In this document: positions 43,042 through 51,708 of the stretch, piece by piece
Layout: every line of letters begins with the position of its first letter
Numbering within the stretch: the first letter of the stretch is position 1
Origin: CAWKKW01 sp963850345
Lineage (GTDB): Bacteria; Acidobacteriota; Terriglobia; Terriglobales; Acidobacteriaceae
Length of the DNA stretch: 64,000 nucleotides
Direction of reading: 5' to 3'
NCBI GenBank assembly: GCA_963850345.1
Contig: CAWKKW010000009.1
Location: 62,001-126,000, forward strand
Notes under the pieces: generated by a model
The model's input: only the letters and a program-made list of their open reading frames with translations
Database searches by the model: none
Told to the model about the DNA's origin: nothing
Program-made: the position numbers and the translations under genes

Positions 43042-44013
43042 ATGCTTATCAGAAAACCAAACGACATCCCCTCTTCTGAGATCACGTCGGAGTCGGCCTA
43101 TATGAATCGCCGATCCTTCCTCACCTCGGCTGCCGCTGCCGGCGCAGTAGCACTGGCAGCGGGGCGGGTGGCCCGCATCCTCCAGCCTGGAACCGATGTC
43201 GAAGCGTCCACCAATCTGAATCCCGTTAAGAGCCCGCTCACCACCACTGGGGAAACTCTTACCACCTACGACGACATCACTCATTACAACAATTATTACG
43301 AATTCGGCACCGATAAGAGCGACCCCGCCCGCTATGCCGGCAAGATGCAGACCAGCCCCTGGACGGTCACCGTCGAAGGCCTGGTTAAGAAGCCGAAGAC
43401 GTTTGACATCGACACGCTGATCAAGCTTCGCCCGCAGGAAGAGCGTGTCTACCGCTTCCGCTGCGTCGAGGCGTGGAGCATGGTCATTCCATGGACCGGC
43501 TATTCGCTCTCCGAGTTCATCAAGCAGTGCGAACCGCTGGGCAATGCGAAGTACGTGCAGTTCCTCTCCGCCGTGGATAAGAAGGCCATGGTGGGCCTGG
43601 GCTCGTCCAACATCAATTGGCCTTACTCCGAGGGCCTGCGCATGGACGAGGCCATGCACCCGCTTACCCTGCTCACCTTTGGCCTGTACGGACAGACGCT
43701 TCCTAATCAGGATGGCGCCCCGGTACGCCTCATCGTTCCGTGGAAGTACGGCTTCAAGTCCGCTAAATCCATTGTGAAGATTCGGTTCTTGGATAAGCAG
43801 CCGCGCACCACCTGGAACGATCTCGGGCCCGACGAATACGGCTTCTATTCCAACGTCAATCCGACCGTGGATCATCCTCGCTGGAGTCAGAAAACGGAGC
43901 GCAGGATCGGCGAGCCGATCTTCAAGCAGCGTCGCACTACACTGATGTTTAATGGCTATGAGAGCCAGGTAGCCAGCCTCTACGCCGGCATGAACCTGAA
44001 GCGGAACTACTAG
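43042..44013 (+). CDS. msrP: Periplasmic methionine sulfoxide reductase, molybdenum subunit MsrP
   Basis: MsrP (YedY) reduces methionine sulfoxide in periplasmic proteins. From the ATG at 43042 (GGAAGGG upstream) the protein has 323 residues with a Tat signal (NRRSFLTSAAAAGAVALAAG). The sulfite-oxidase-type molybdopterin fold shows the Mo-ligating Cys141 in YRFRCVEAWSMVIPWTG, plus YVQFLSAVDKKAM and VRLIVPWKYGFKSAKSIVKI. The length agrees with E. coli MsrP (334). It is followed by msrQ after 21 bp, a typical two-gene operon. Confidence 0.95.
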   Translation: MLIRKPNDIPSSEITSESAYMNRRSFLTSAAAAGAVALAAGRVARILQPGTDVEASTNLNPVKSPLTTTGETLTTYDDITHYNNYYEFGTDKSDPARYAGKMQTSPWTVTVEGLVKKPKTFDIDTLIKLRPQEERVYRFRCVEAWSMVIPWTGYSLSEFIKQCEPLGNAKYVQFLSAVDKKAMVGLGSSNINWPYSEGLRMDEAMHPLTLLTFGLYGQTLPNQDGAPVRLIVPWKYGFKSAKSIVKIRFLDKQPRTTWNDLGPDEYGFYSNVNPTVDHPRWSQKTERRIGEPIFKQRRTTLMFNGYESQVASLYAGMNLKRNY

Positions 44014-44034
44014 GGCAAGAGAAGGCAAGTACGC

Positions 44035-44655
44035 ATGTCGAGCGTCTGGATTCGCAATCTGAAGGTGCTGGTGTTTTTGGCGTGCCTCGCGCCCGCCGTC
44101 TGGCTCGTGCTGCATCTTGTGCAGAACAACCTTGGCCCGGATCCTACCGCCAAGGTCACCTTCTTCACCGGCCGCGCGACGCTCCGACTGTTGGTTCTCT
44201 CGCTCGCAATCACGCCCATCCGCCGCTTGTCTCCGCGCCTCACCTGGCTGATTCGCTTTCGCAAAATGATCGGCCTCTTCGCCTTCTTCTATGGCTGCCT
44301 GCACCTGCTCACGTATGTGGGTCTCTACGCCAACTTCGATCTCCACACCATGATCGAAGACATCACCAAGCGCCGCTACATTATGGCTGGAATGTTTGCC
44401 TGGGCTTTGCTGGTGCCGCTCGCCATCACCTCGACAAACTGGTCGATTAGAAAACTGGGTGGGAAACGCTGGCAAGCCCTGCACCGGCTGGTCTATGTCT
44501 CCGCGATTGCGGGCATCGTGCACTACTGGTGGAAGGTGAAACCCGGCGATCACGCGCCCATGAACATCACCCTGGTTCTTGCCATCCTGCTGCTCGCGCG
44601 TCCCGTCACCTCGCTATGGCTGGCCCGGCGAAATGCGGCTGTCCGCGTCGCCTAA
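44035..44655 (+). CDS. msrQ: Membrane heme subunit MsrQ of the MsrPQ system
   Basis: MsrQ passes electrons from the quinone pool or a flavin reductase to MsrP. The 206-residue integral membrane protein has about five helices. Conserved histidines fall in the YGCLHLLTYVG, WQALHRLVYVSAIAGIVHYWWKVKPG and VWLVLHLVQNNLGPDP stretches and can bind b-type heme. The ferric-reductase-like fold (TGRATLRLLVLSLAITPIRR, FRKMIGLFAFFYG) is complete. It lies directly behind msrP. Confidence 0.94.
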   Translation: MSSVWIRNLKVLVFLACLAPAVWLVLHLVQNNLGPDPTAKVTFFTGRATLRLLVLSLAITPIRRLSPRLTWLIRFRKMIGLFAFFYGCLHLLTYVGLYANFDLHTMIEDITKRRYIMAGMFAWALLVPLAITSTNWSIRKLGGKRWQALHRLVYVSAIAGIVHYWWKVKPGDHAPMNITLVLAILLLARPVTSLWLARRNAAVRVA

Positions 44656-45048
44656 TCCCCGGCTGCAAGTGCTTGCTCAGAAATACCCCTGCCCACCACC
44701 GCAACTTATGCAACCATGCGTGGTTTATATCTGCATCAGGTGCACGCTGGCGCCTATTCTGTTCCACTTTGATTACGTTTGCCTTGGTTCTCTCTGTGTG
44801 CGCCCTTAGCACGAAGCACAAAGATGCGCCTGCGACCACCGCCCCGCATGGAATGCCCAAGCCACCGAGGCCAATATTCAGGGCAACTTGACAGCCGCTC
44901 CTGGGACCCCCAACTCGGCCAAGGAACACGCCGCTCACCTCTCCGCCCAGCTGGCCAGTTAGCTTCCAGGAAGAAAGCCGATAGTGGCTGTTCGAGGGGG
45001 AAGCTGCGCTGGTTTGAGCATCTCCACGCAACTCAAGATGGATCGCCC
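44656..45048. other. Intergenic region of about 390 bp, possibly with a decayed small gene
   Basis: No intact gene is visible. One plus-strand frame around 44766-44845 reads like an export signal (LITFALVLSVCAL, then STKHKDAPATTAPHG), and an adjacent frame reads ATEANIQGNLTAAPGTP..., ending at a stop near 44960. The two would join only through a frameshift, so a decayed small secreted gene is possible but not shown. Confidence 0.3.
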
Positions 45049-45056
45049 GAGGTGCT

Positions 45057-45257
45057 ATGCTGCAACGGATGCGGCGTTCTACTCTATGGTTCGTCATTGC
45101 GGCGCTGTGGCTTCTGCTGACCGCGATGCATGTCGTCCGACATCACGCCGGGATCGCAGCGCTCACCGGCGTCGTCGCTCTCGTATTCGTCTCGATTGGC
45201 CTACTGCTGCGGCGCCGAGAGCTTGCAAACGCACCGAGCCCTCGTCCTAAACTTTAG
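45057..45257 (+). CDS. Small two-helix membrane protein
   Basis: The 66-residue protein has two hydrophobic stretches (TLWFVIAALWLLLTAMHVV and GIAALTGVVALVFVSIGLLL) flanked by basic residues (RMRRS and RRRELAN), so it should span the membrane twice with both ends in the cytoplasm. GAGG four bases before the ATG supports it. It ends four bases into the hisA stop region on the other strand, so the two genes converge. No family is recognised. Confidence 0.6.
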   Translation: MLQRMRRSTLWFVIAALWLLLTAMHVVRHHAGIAALTGVVALVFVSIGLLLRRRELANAPSPRPKL

Positions 45258-45952
45258 GCCTCAAGCACGCCGGTGTACACCGCCATTCCGGCCACTGCGT
45301 CCACGCCGATCTCATCCAATGCATCGATCTCCGCTCGTTCGCGAATGCCGCCGGCCACAATCAGTTGCCGCTCGGTGACCGCTCGCAACCTGCGTGCCTG
45401 CTCGATAGGGAAGCCCTGCATCGTCCCTTCCTTGTCGATATGCGTGTACAGAAACGCGGCACAGTATGGCTCGAGTGCACGAATCGCCTCTTCCGGCGTC
45501 AGGGCAACCGACTCCTTCCAGCCTTTCACCGCGATCCGGCCCTGCTTGGTATCGACGCTGCAAACCACGCGTTCCGTTCCCACGTTTGACGCTAGCTCCG
45601 CAGCGAATTCGGTGTTCACCAAGGCTTCCGGATCTTCTGACTCCTGCGGCCCGCGAAACAGAGCGGAGCCCACGATCACCCGGTGCGCGCCTTGCTCCAA
45701 CACGGTACGCGCAGTCTCGACCGAAGCGATTCCGCCGCCAACCTGACAGGGCAATCGTTCCGCGATCCGCCGAATCAGCGCCCGATTCTCGCCCTGGCGC
45801 ATGGCCGCGTCTAGATCGATCAGCTGCACGAGTGAATAGGATGAGAAGCGTTCGATCCAGTATTCAAAGTCGTCGAAGGCGAGCTTGAGCTTCTCACCCT
45901 TCACTAGCTGCACAATGCGGCCGCCCATCAAATCGATCGAAGGAATCAGCAA
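45254..45952 (-). CDS. hisA: ProFAR isomerase (histidine biosynthesis)
   Basis: HisA opens the ribose ring of ProFAR to PRFAR (step 4). The 232-residue (beta/alpha)8 protein has IPSIDLMGGRIVQLVKGE with the first catalytic Asp, LVQLIDLDAAM, QVGGGIAS, VIVGSALF, the second half AAFLYTHIDKEGTMQG and VAGGIRE. The start is TTG 45952 with GAGG six bases before; it overlaps the hisF stop codon by seven bases (TTGCTGA), so translation is coupled. Last gene of the operon, an unusual place for hisA. The chain is slightly short, as the C-terminus stops at AVYTGVLEA. Confidence 0.93.
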   Translation of the reverse strand: MLIPSIDLMGGRIVQLVKGEKLKLAFDDFEYWIERFSSYSLVQLIDLDAAMRQGENRALIRRIAERLPCQVGGGIASVETARTVLEQGAHRVIVGSALFRGPQESEDPEALVNTEFAAELASNVGTERVVCSVDTKQGRIAVKGWKESVALTPEEAIRALEPYCAAFLYTHIDKEGTMQGFPIEQARRLRAVTERQLIVAGGIRERAEIDALDEIGVDAVAGMAVYTGVLEA

Positions 45953-46725
45953 GGCAGCCTCACTGGAACTCCGGCCTGGGCGAGCTCCCGCTTGAGCGCC
46001 CGCACGTCGGCGATGCCGAAGTGGAAGATACTCGCCGCCAGTGCCGCATCTGCTCGTCCGGCAGAAAACACGTCGGCGAAATGCTGCGCGTTGCCGGCGC
46101 CGCCCGAAGCAATGACCGGGATCGATACAGATTCGCTCACCAGGGCGGTCAATTCGCAATCGAAGCCGGCTCGCGTGCCATCGGAATCCATCGACGTGAG
46201 CAGAATCTCTCCCGCCCCTCGATCCTCCACCTCGCGAGCCCAGTCCAGAACTTTGCGGCCCGTAGGAATGCGCCCCCCGCTCACATACACCTCGGCATTT
46301 TCGATCGGCTGGTCGCTCTCCGCCGCACGTCGCGCATCGATTGCCACGATGACCGCCTGCGCGCCAAAGCTGCGCCCGATCTCATCGATAAGCTCTGCAC
46401 GCGCAATTGCAGCCGAGTTGATGCTGATCTTGTCGGCACCCGCATCGAAGACCGCGGCCGCCTCGTCCGCAGTGCGAATGCCGCCGCCTACGGTGAAGGG
46501 AATGAATAGCTCCCGCGCCGTTCGTTTGACTGTATCGATGAGCGTGCCGCGCCCCTCATGAGTGGCCGTAATGTCGAGCAGCACGATTTCGTCCGCACCG
46601 GCAGCCGCATGGCGTGCGGCCAGTGCGGCCGGGTCTCCAGCGTCGACCAGATCGAGAAACTGGACGCCCTTGACGACGCGGCCAGCCTTTACATCGAGGC
46701 AGGCGATGATTCGTTTCGTCAGCAT
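45946..46725 (-). CDS. hisF: Imidazole glycerol phosphate synthase cyclase subunit
   Basis: HisF closes the imidazole ring using ammonia from HisH. The 259-residue barrel begins KRIIACLDVKAGRVVKGVQF with the catalytic Asp, has DITATHEGR, GGGIRTADEAAAVFDAGADKISINSAA, the second catalytic Asp in SMDSDGTRAGFD, and VIASGGAGNAQHF. It lies three bases after hisH, with which it forms the glutamine amidotransferase-cyclase complex. The C-terminus overlaps the hisA start. Confidence 0.96.
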   Translation of the reverse strand: MLTKRIIACLDVKAGRVVKGVQFLDLVDAGDPAALAARHAAAGADEIVLLDITATHEGRGTLIDTVKRTARELFIPFTVGGGIRTADEAAAVFDAGADKISINSAAIARAELIDEIGRSFGAQAVIVAIDARRAAESDQPIENAEVYVSGGRIPTGRKVLDWAREVEDRGAGEILLTSMDSDGTRAGFDCELTALVSESVSIPVIASGGAGNAQHFADVFSAGRADAALAASIFHFGIADVRALKRELAQAGVPVRLPC

Positions 46726-46728
46726 CGT

Positions 46729-47319
46729 CTATAGCTCCACGAAATTCGCCAGAACGCGCATGCCCACTGTCCCAGACTTTTCAGGATGAAACTGTACCCC
46801 CATTACGTTGTCTCGTTCGATCGCTCCCGTGAATGACTCGCCATAGGTCGTAACCGCGACGGTGTCTTTATCCAATGGAGCGCGATAGGAGTGGGTGTAG
46901 TAGACGAAGGCATCCTCGTCCACGCCTGCCATCAATCGCGAGCCCGGTTTCAGCGCAATTGAATTCCACCCGACATGGGGAACCTTGTGTCCCTCTGCGA
47001 ACCGTTCGCACACGCCTCCGAATGCTCCTAAGCCAACAACCTCGGGAGCCTCGGTGCTGCCCTCGAAGAGCCACTGCAACCCAACGCAGATACCGAGAAA
47101 CGGAGTGCCCTCGCTTACACGATCGCGAATCGCAGTCGTCAATCCGGTATCGTTGAGCAACGCAGTCGCGGCAAAGTGGCCCACCCCCGGCAGAATGATC
47201 TTGTCCGCAAGCCGCACCTGCTCAGGGTCCGCGGTAACAAACGCCTCAGCCTCGAGCGCGCTCAGCCCCTTCATCACCGAGGTGAGATTGCCCGCTTTGT
47301 AATCAATCACTACGATCAA
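46729..47319 (-). CDS. hisH: Imidazole glycerol phosphate synthase glutaminase subunit
   Basis: HisH hydrolyses glutamine and channels ammonia to HisF. The 196-residue class I amidotransferase has VIDYKAGNLTSVMKGL, the IILPGVGHF oxyanion region, the nucleophile Cys in FLGICVGLQWLFE, and His and Glu in GVQFHPEKSGTVG. Complete triad. It lies 18 bp after hisB and 3 bp before hisF. Confidence 0.96.
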   Translation of the reverse strand: MIVVIDYKAGNLTSVMKGLSALEAEAFVTADPEQVRLADKIILPGVGHFAATALLNDTGLTTAIRDRVSEGTPFLGICVGLQWLFEGSTEAPEVVGLGAFGGVCERFAEGHKVPHVGWNSIALKPGSRLMAGVDEDAFVYYTHSYRAPLDKDTVAVTTYGESFTGAIERDNVMGVQFHPEKSGTVGMRVLANFVEL

Positions 47320-47337
47320 CGGCGTTTCTCCATTGCG

Positions 47338-47964
47338 TTACAGCAAGCCCTTGGTGCTGGGCAGCATCTCTCCCAATTGCTTGTCGCGCGAACACGCCAC
47401 TCGCAGTGCGCGCGCAAAGGCCTTGAACAGAGCCTCAATTTTGTGGTGATTGGATCGGCCATACATCGTCTTCACGTGCACGTTGGCCTTGGCTCCGCGC
47501 GCGAAGCCGTCGAAGAAATCATCGACCAGCTCCGATTGCAGATCGCCCACCAGTCGCGTCTTCACCTTCGTCTTGACCACACAGGCCACGCGCCCACTCA
47601 TGTCCACCGCCGCCAGCCCGAGCGTTTCATCCATCGCCATGAGGAAATAGCCGGCGCGAAGAATGCCTTTCTTGTCGCCCAGCGCCATCTCAAAAGCCTC
47701 GCCAAGCGCGATACCTACGTCTTCAACGGTGTGGTGCTGGTCCACGTCCAGATCGCCCTCGCAGAGCAGCTCCAGATCGAAGGCGCCGTGGCGCGTGAAG
47801 AGCTCCAGCATGTGATCGAAAAACCGAATGCCCGTCTTTACTTTGTAATGGCCGCCGCCTTCAATGGTCAGGCGCAGGCGAATCTTCGTCTCCGTGGTTG
47901 CGCGATCGATCGCCGCTGTACGTTTCGCTGCGACCGGTTCTGTCTTGTTCGTCTTCAAAGCCAT
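47338..47964 (-). CDS. hisB: Imidazoleglycerol-phosphate dehydratase, monofunctional
   Basis: HisB dehydrates IGP to imidazole acetol phosphate. The 208-residue protein has duplicated metal-binding motifs, DQHHTVEDVGIALGEAF and NHHKIEALFKAFARAL, plus GIRFFDHMLELFTRHG. It lacks the N-terminal histidinol-phosphatase domain found in E. coli HisB, so the phosphatase step must be encoded elsewhere. An extra N-terminal stretch of ~20 residues is Lys/Thr-rich. It lies 16 bp after hisC. Confidence 0.95.
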   Translation of the reverse strand: MALKTNKTEPVAAKRTAAIDRATTETKIRLRLTIEGGGHYKVKTGIRFFDHMLELFTRHGAFDLELLCEGDLDVDQHHTVEDVGIALGEAFEMALGDKKGILRAGYFLMAMDETLGLAAVDMSGRVACVVKTKVKTRLVGDLQSELVDDFFDGFARGAKANVHVKTMYGRSNHHKIEALFKAFARALRVACSRDKQLGEMLPSTKGLL

Positions 47965-47980
47965 CCACCCAACTTCCTCA

Positions 47981-49072
47981 TCAGGACTTCTGCCACCCTA
48001 TCTCGTCGAGTGCTGCTTCCAGTGCCGCTTCGCCGCTCAGGGTCTGCTTTCGCAACCCGATCGTTACGCGCACGCAGCCATCGCATCCCGGATCATTGGA
48101 GCGATCGCGTACGAGAACACCGCGACTCCGCATCGCCTCAACAAACGGTTTGTGCTTCGCTCCGATGTCCAGCAGAACAAAATTTGCCCGGCTCGGCCAA
48201 TAGGGAACACCGATTCGATCCAGCGCAGTTACAAATGCTGCGCGTGCTGCCAGGACCTCGCCCACATACCACTGCAGGTATGCGTCGTCTTCAAGCGCAG
48301 GCGGCAGGCACGCTAGAGCCAGCGAGTTCACACTGTAAGGCGAAATCACACGCCGCATCCAATCGATGCTTTCCTTGGGCCCGGCGATCAGTCCGAGACG
48401 CAGTCCGGCCAAGCCATAGGCTTTCGAAAAAGTGCGCGCTACGAGCAGGTTAGGAACTGTCCCAATCAGATCGACCACCGTCTCGCCGAAGAAATGAAAG
48501 TACGCTTCATCCACCACCACTGCTGCTTGCGGCGCCCGCTCCGCGACTGTCAGAATCTGCTCACGCGTGATGGTAGTGCCCGTCGGGCTATTTGGATTGG
48601 CAAGCAGGATCAGCTTGGTTCGCGCGGTGGTGGAGTCGAGCACTCTTTCGAGCGGAAAAGCGAAGTCCGCGCCACCCTGTACTGTGACGATCTGCGCATC
48701 GGTGCCCGAGGCGTACACCTCGTACATGGAGTAGGTCGGCACGGGAAAAAGAACCTCGTCTCCCGCATCAAGATACGTCTGGCAGAGTACGTGAATCGCT
48801 TCATCCACGCCATTGGTCAGCAATGTCTGCCCATGCTCTAATCCGAGGTGGCGAGCGACCATGGCCTCTACCGGCTCACGCTCCGGATAGCGCGTCAGAT
48901 CGCCCGGACCGATAGTTCGCAGCGCTTCGAGCACTCGCGGCGAACACTCAAACGTGTTCTCGTTGAAGTCCAAGCGCAGGCCATTCCGGCCACCCAGTGG
49001 AGGGTGATACTCCTTCATGCGCAAGACGCCGGCGCGCGGTGAGGGCACCGCCGTCGTTTTCAAATCAGCCAT
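47981..49072 (-). CDS. hisC: Histidinol-phosphate aminotransferase
   Basis: HisC is a fold type I PLP enzyme converting imidazole acetol phosphate to histidinol phosphate. The 363-residue protein has LDFNENTFECSPRVLEAL at the N-terminus, NGVDEAIHVLCQTYLD, ANPNSPTGTTI, VVDEAYFHF and the PLP-lysine region TFSKAYGLAGLRLGLIAGP. The C-terminal GVLVRDRS and VRVTIGL strands are intact. It overlaps hisD by eight bases, so translation is coupled. Confidence 0.94.
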   Translation of the reverse strand: MADLKTTAVPSPRAGVLRMKEYHPPLGGRNGLRLDFNENTFECSPRVLEALRTIGPGDLTRYPEREPVEAMVARHLGLEHGQTLLTNGVDEAIHVLCQTYLDAGDEVLFPVPTYSMYEVYASGTDAQIVTVQGGADFAFPLERVLDSTTARTKLILLANPNSPTGTTITREQILTVAERAPQAAVVVDEAYFHFFGETVVDLIGTVPNLLVARTFSKAYGLAGLRLGLIAGPKESIDWMRRVISPYSVNSLALACLPPALEDDAYLQWYVGEVLAARAAFVTALDRIGVPYWPSRANFVLLDIGAKHKPFVEAMRSRGVLVRDRSNDPGCDGCVRVTIGLRKQTLSGEAALEAALDEIGWQKS

Positions 49073-50330
49073 CGATCCCCCTGGCGCGGATCGCCTCAGC
49101 GTGCCCCACTAGCCCTTCGGCGTTAGCGAGAGCGATCGCGGCCGGGCCCAACTTGCCCAGACCGGCGCGCGTGTACTGCTGCACCGTCACCACCTTCAGG
49201 TAATCCATCACACTCAGGCCTCCGCGCACTCTTGCCAGGCCTCCGGTGGGCAAGGTATGGTTCGGCCCCGAAATGTAATCGCCCATCGGTTGCGGCGAGC
49301 AGCGGCCCACGAAGACAGAGCCAGCATTCTTTACCCATTCCAGATCTTCCTGGGTATCGACCGTGAGGTGTTCCGGTGCGAGTCTATTCGTAACAGCGTG
49401 CAGTTGATCCAGATCGCGCGCCAGAAACACGAAGCCGTTCTTCTGCGTGGCTTCCCTCGCAATCGCGTTCGACTTCACGCGCTTTTTCACCTCGGAGATC
49501 ACCGAACTCGCGAGCTTCGACTGGGTCGTGACGAGAATTGCAACCGCCTCAGGATCGTGTTCCGCCTGCGCGACCAGATCGGATGCAATCGCAACCGGAT
49601 CGCCCGTTTCACTCGCGACGACGATCTCTGTAGGCCCAGCCAGCATATCGATGCCGCAATCGAAGCTGACCAGTTTCTTCGCCGTAGTCACAAAGGTATT
49701 TCCTGGGCCTACGATCTTGTCCACCCTGGCGAGGCTCTCTGTCCCATACGCGAGAGCTGCCACAGCCTGCGCTCCACCGATGCGGTAGAAGTGTTCCACT
49801 CCAAGCAAAGCAGCGGCTGCCAACGTCTCTTTTGCTGGCCGGGGCGAAACTACGACGATGTGCTCCACACCTGCGACCTGCGCCGGGATCACCGTCATGA
49901 GCAACGTCGATGGAAGCGGATAGCGCCCGCTCGGCACATAGCAGCCCACACGCTCGAGTGGCCGCACGAGTTGACCCGTCACCAGGCCCTCTACGGGAGA
50001 GAAGGTCCAATTCTGCGGCATCTGTCTCTGGGCGAACTTGCGGATATTCTGCGCGGCTGTCTCCAGAGCCGCCTGCAACTCAGCCGAAGTTTCGTTCCAG
50101 GCTTGCTTCATCTCTGCCGGCCCGACGCGCAGTTCGGAATTCAATGATTGACCATCAAACTTGTTGGCGTACCTGCGCAATGCCGCGTCACCGCCTTTGC
50201 GCACGCCCTCGACGATCCTGCGCACCGCCGGCTCCACCTTCTTATCCCGGGAAGCCTGCCGTTGTTCGAGATCGCGGAGCAGCCGCAGCGCTTCCTTTTC
50301 GCTACGGCCGCTCATCTTCACCAGCTTCAT
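49065..50330 (-). CDS. hisD: Histidinol dehydrogenase
   Basis: HisD oxidises histidinol to histidine in two NAD+-dependent steps with a zinc site. The 421-residue protein has the FGIDMLAGPTEIVV-type segment (here DCGIDMLAGPTEIVVASETGDP), the catalytic Glu and His in RLAPEHLTVDT, and the GPNHTLPTGGLARVRGGLSV motif near the C-terminus. The zinc ligands follow the family pattern. It lies 18 bp after hisG, within the operon. Confidence 0.95.
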   Translation of the reverse strand: MKLVKMSGRSEKEALRLLRDLEQRQASRDKKVEPAVRRIVEGVRKGGDAALRRYANKFDGQSLNSELRVGPAEMKQAWNETSAELQAALETAAQNIRKFAQRQMPQNWTFSPVEGLVTGQLVRPLERVGCYVPSGRYPLPSTLLMTVIPAQVAGVEHIVVVSPRPAKETLAAAALLGVEHFYRIGGAQAVAALAYGTESLARVDKIVGPGNTFVTTAKKLVSFDCGIDMLAGPTEIVVASETGDPVAIASDLVAQAEHDPEAVAILVTTQSKLASSVISEVKKRVKSNAIAREATQKNGFVFLARDLDQLHAVTNRLAPEHLTVDTQEDLEWVKNAGSVFVGRCSPQPMGDYISGPNHTLPTGGLARVRGGLSVMDYLKVVTVQQYTRAGLGKLGPAAIALANAEGLVGHAEAIRARGIDG

Positions 50331-50348
50331 CGCTGTTCTCCCGTACCC

Positions 50349-51224
50349 TTACAGCACAACCTTGCTCAACGGATACTCCACAATGCCGGTAGCGCCCGCA
50401 GCTTTCAGCTTCGGAATCACTTCGCGCACCAACTCTTCTTCGAGAATTGTATTCACCGCCACCCACTCCGCATCGCTCAATGCAGAAATGGTCGGCGAAT
50501 TCAGAGCAGGCAGCACGGCGAGAATCCGGTCGAGGCTGCTCTTCTGCGCATTCAACATCAAGCCCACCTGGCCTTGCGCGGAGATGGCCGCCTTCAACAT
50601 CAATGCCAGGCTGTCGATCTTCTCCTTCTTCCACGCATCCTGATAAGCCTTCTGGTTTGCAATGAGGTGAGTCTCGCTCTCCATCACCGTATCGATGATG
50701 CGCAGGCGATTCGCCTTCAGCGAACTTCCGGTCTCCGTTACTTCGATAATCGCATCGGCCAGGGTTGGCGGCTTCACTTCCGTCGCGCCCCAGCTGAACT
50801 CGACCTTCACCGGAACGTTTTTCTCGGCGAAATAACGCTTGCTGACTTCGACGAGCTCGGTCGCGATGATCTTGCCGCTCAGGTCCTCCGCCTTCTGGTA
50901 TGGCGAATCTTCGGGCACCGCCAGCACCCACCGAACCTTGCGCCGGCTCTGCTTGCTATAGGTCAGGCTGGTCACGCTCGTGACATCGAGCCCGCTCTCG
51001 ACCACCCAGTCAATGCCGGTCAGCCCCGCGTCAAGCGCGCCATGCTCCACGTAGCGAGCCATCTCCTGCGCGCGCACCAGCATGCACTCCAACTCGCTGT
51101 CATCGACCGTCGGAAAATACGAGCGTCCATTGGCATAGATGTTCCAACCGGCTCGCTGAAAGAGCGCGATGGTCGCATCCTGAAGGCTGCCCTTGGGAAT
51201 GCCCAAGCGAAGTTTGTTCGCCAT
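50349..51224 (-). CDS. hisG: ATP phosphoribosyltransferase, long (hexameric) form
   Basis: HisG joins ATP and PRPP in the first step of the pathway. The 291-residue protein has KLRLGIPKGSLQDATI at the N-terminus, the DAGLTGIDWV motif, LVEVSKRYF and the PRPP loop near EVTETGSSLKANRLRII. Its C-terminal ~80 residues form the ACT-like regulatory domain, so it is the long form that binds histidine by itself and needs no HisZ. The ATG at 51224 overlaps the last base of the hisI stop codon (TAATG), so translation is coupled. Confidence 0.95.
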   Translation of the reverse strand: MANKLRLGIPKGSLQDATIALFQRAGWNIYANGRSYFPTVDDSELECMLVRAQEMARYVEHGALDAGLTGIDWVVESGLDVTSVTSLTYSKQSRRKVRWVLAVPEDSPYQKAEDLSGKIIATELVEVSKRYFAEKNVPVKVEFSWGATEVKPPTLADAIIEVTETGSSLKANRLRIIDTVMESETHLIANQKAYQDAWKKEKIDSLALMLKAAISAQGQVGLMLNAQKSSLDRILAVLPALNSPTISALSDAEWVAVNTILEEELVREVIPKLKAAGATGIVEYPLSKVVL

Positions 51225-51604
51225 TAGACCACCGCCTTTTCCTGCGCAGGGTTCAGCGCCAGGGGACGGGTGAAACAGCTTACCGTTCCTTCGTGGCAAA
51301 CGAGTCCGTCGCCTTCCACTTCGACCAGGAACAGCAGCGTGTCCTGGTCGCAATCCGTAGATGCGCTCACGATGCGCAGGCGATTCCCGCTGGTCTCGCC
51401 CTTCATCCACAGCTTCTGGCGGGTGCGGCTCCAGAAAGTCACAAAGCCACTTTCCTTCGTCTTCTCATAGCTGGTTTCATTTACGAATCCGACCATCAAT
51501 ACTTCGCGCGTCTTCGCATCCTGCACAATGGCGGGAACCAGCCCGTCCATTTTGGCAAAATCAATCTTGATCTCCGCTTCACTCATTCCGCTCTCGTCTC
51601 TCAT
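51224..51604 (-). CDS. hisI: Phosphoribosyl-AMP cyclohydrolase
   Basis: HisI opens the adenine ring of phosphoribosyl-AMP (step 3). The 126-residue protein has VLMVGFVNETSYEKTKESG, WSRTRQKLWMKGETSGNRL with the substrate site, and the metal-binding DCDQDTLLFLVE and CHEGTVSCF motifs (Asp and Cys ligands). No PRA-pyrophosphohydrolase (HisE) domain is fused, so hisE must lie elsewhere. It is the first structural gene of the operon, just behind the attenuator. The start may be the ATG seven codons in (MSEAEIK). Confidence 0.94.
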   Translation of the reverse strand: MRDESGMSEAEIKIDFAKMDGLVPAIVQDAKTREVLMVGFVNETSYEKTKESGFVTFWSRTRQKLWMKGETSGNRLRIVSASTDCDQDTLLFLVEVEGDGLVCHEGTVSCFTRPLALNPAQEKAVV

Positions 51605-51649
51605 TTCCCGGCACTCGCGTGCTCCGTTCGATTTGCATGCCTAAACGCG

Positions 51650-51681
51650 AAAAAGCCCGCCAACGTGGTAGCCGGCGGGCT
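51650..51681 (-). terminator. His operon attenuator terminator
   Basis: On the minus strand AGCCCGCC (51681-51674) and GGCGGGCT (51661-51654) form an eight-base-pair stem with a 12-nt loop, followed by a TTTT run. It sits 27 nt after the hisL stop codon and 45 nt before hisI. The bases CCGCCGG at 51678-51672 can instead pair with TCGGCGG at 51732-51726 in the leader, which would prevent the terminator from forming. The antiterminator is an inference. Confidence 0.85.
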
Positions 51682-51708
51682 TCAATCCTTGTGCTTCCGA
51701 GGGGTTTA

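Noticed and set aside
42910..44553. Open minus-strand frame of 547 codons opposite msrP and msrQ
   Set aside because: It is antisense to two well-supported genes, has His/Arg-rich low-information sequence and no motif. Long antisense open frames are expected in GC-rich DNA.
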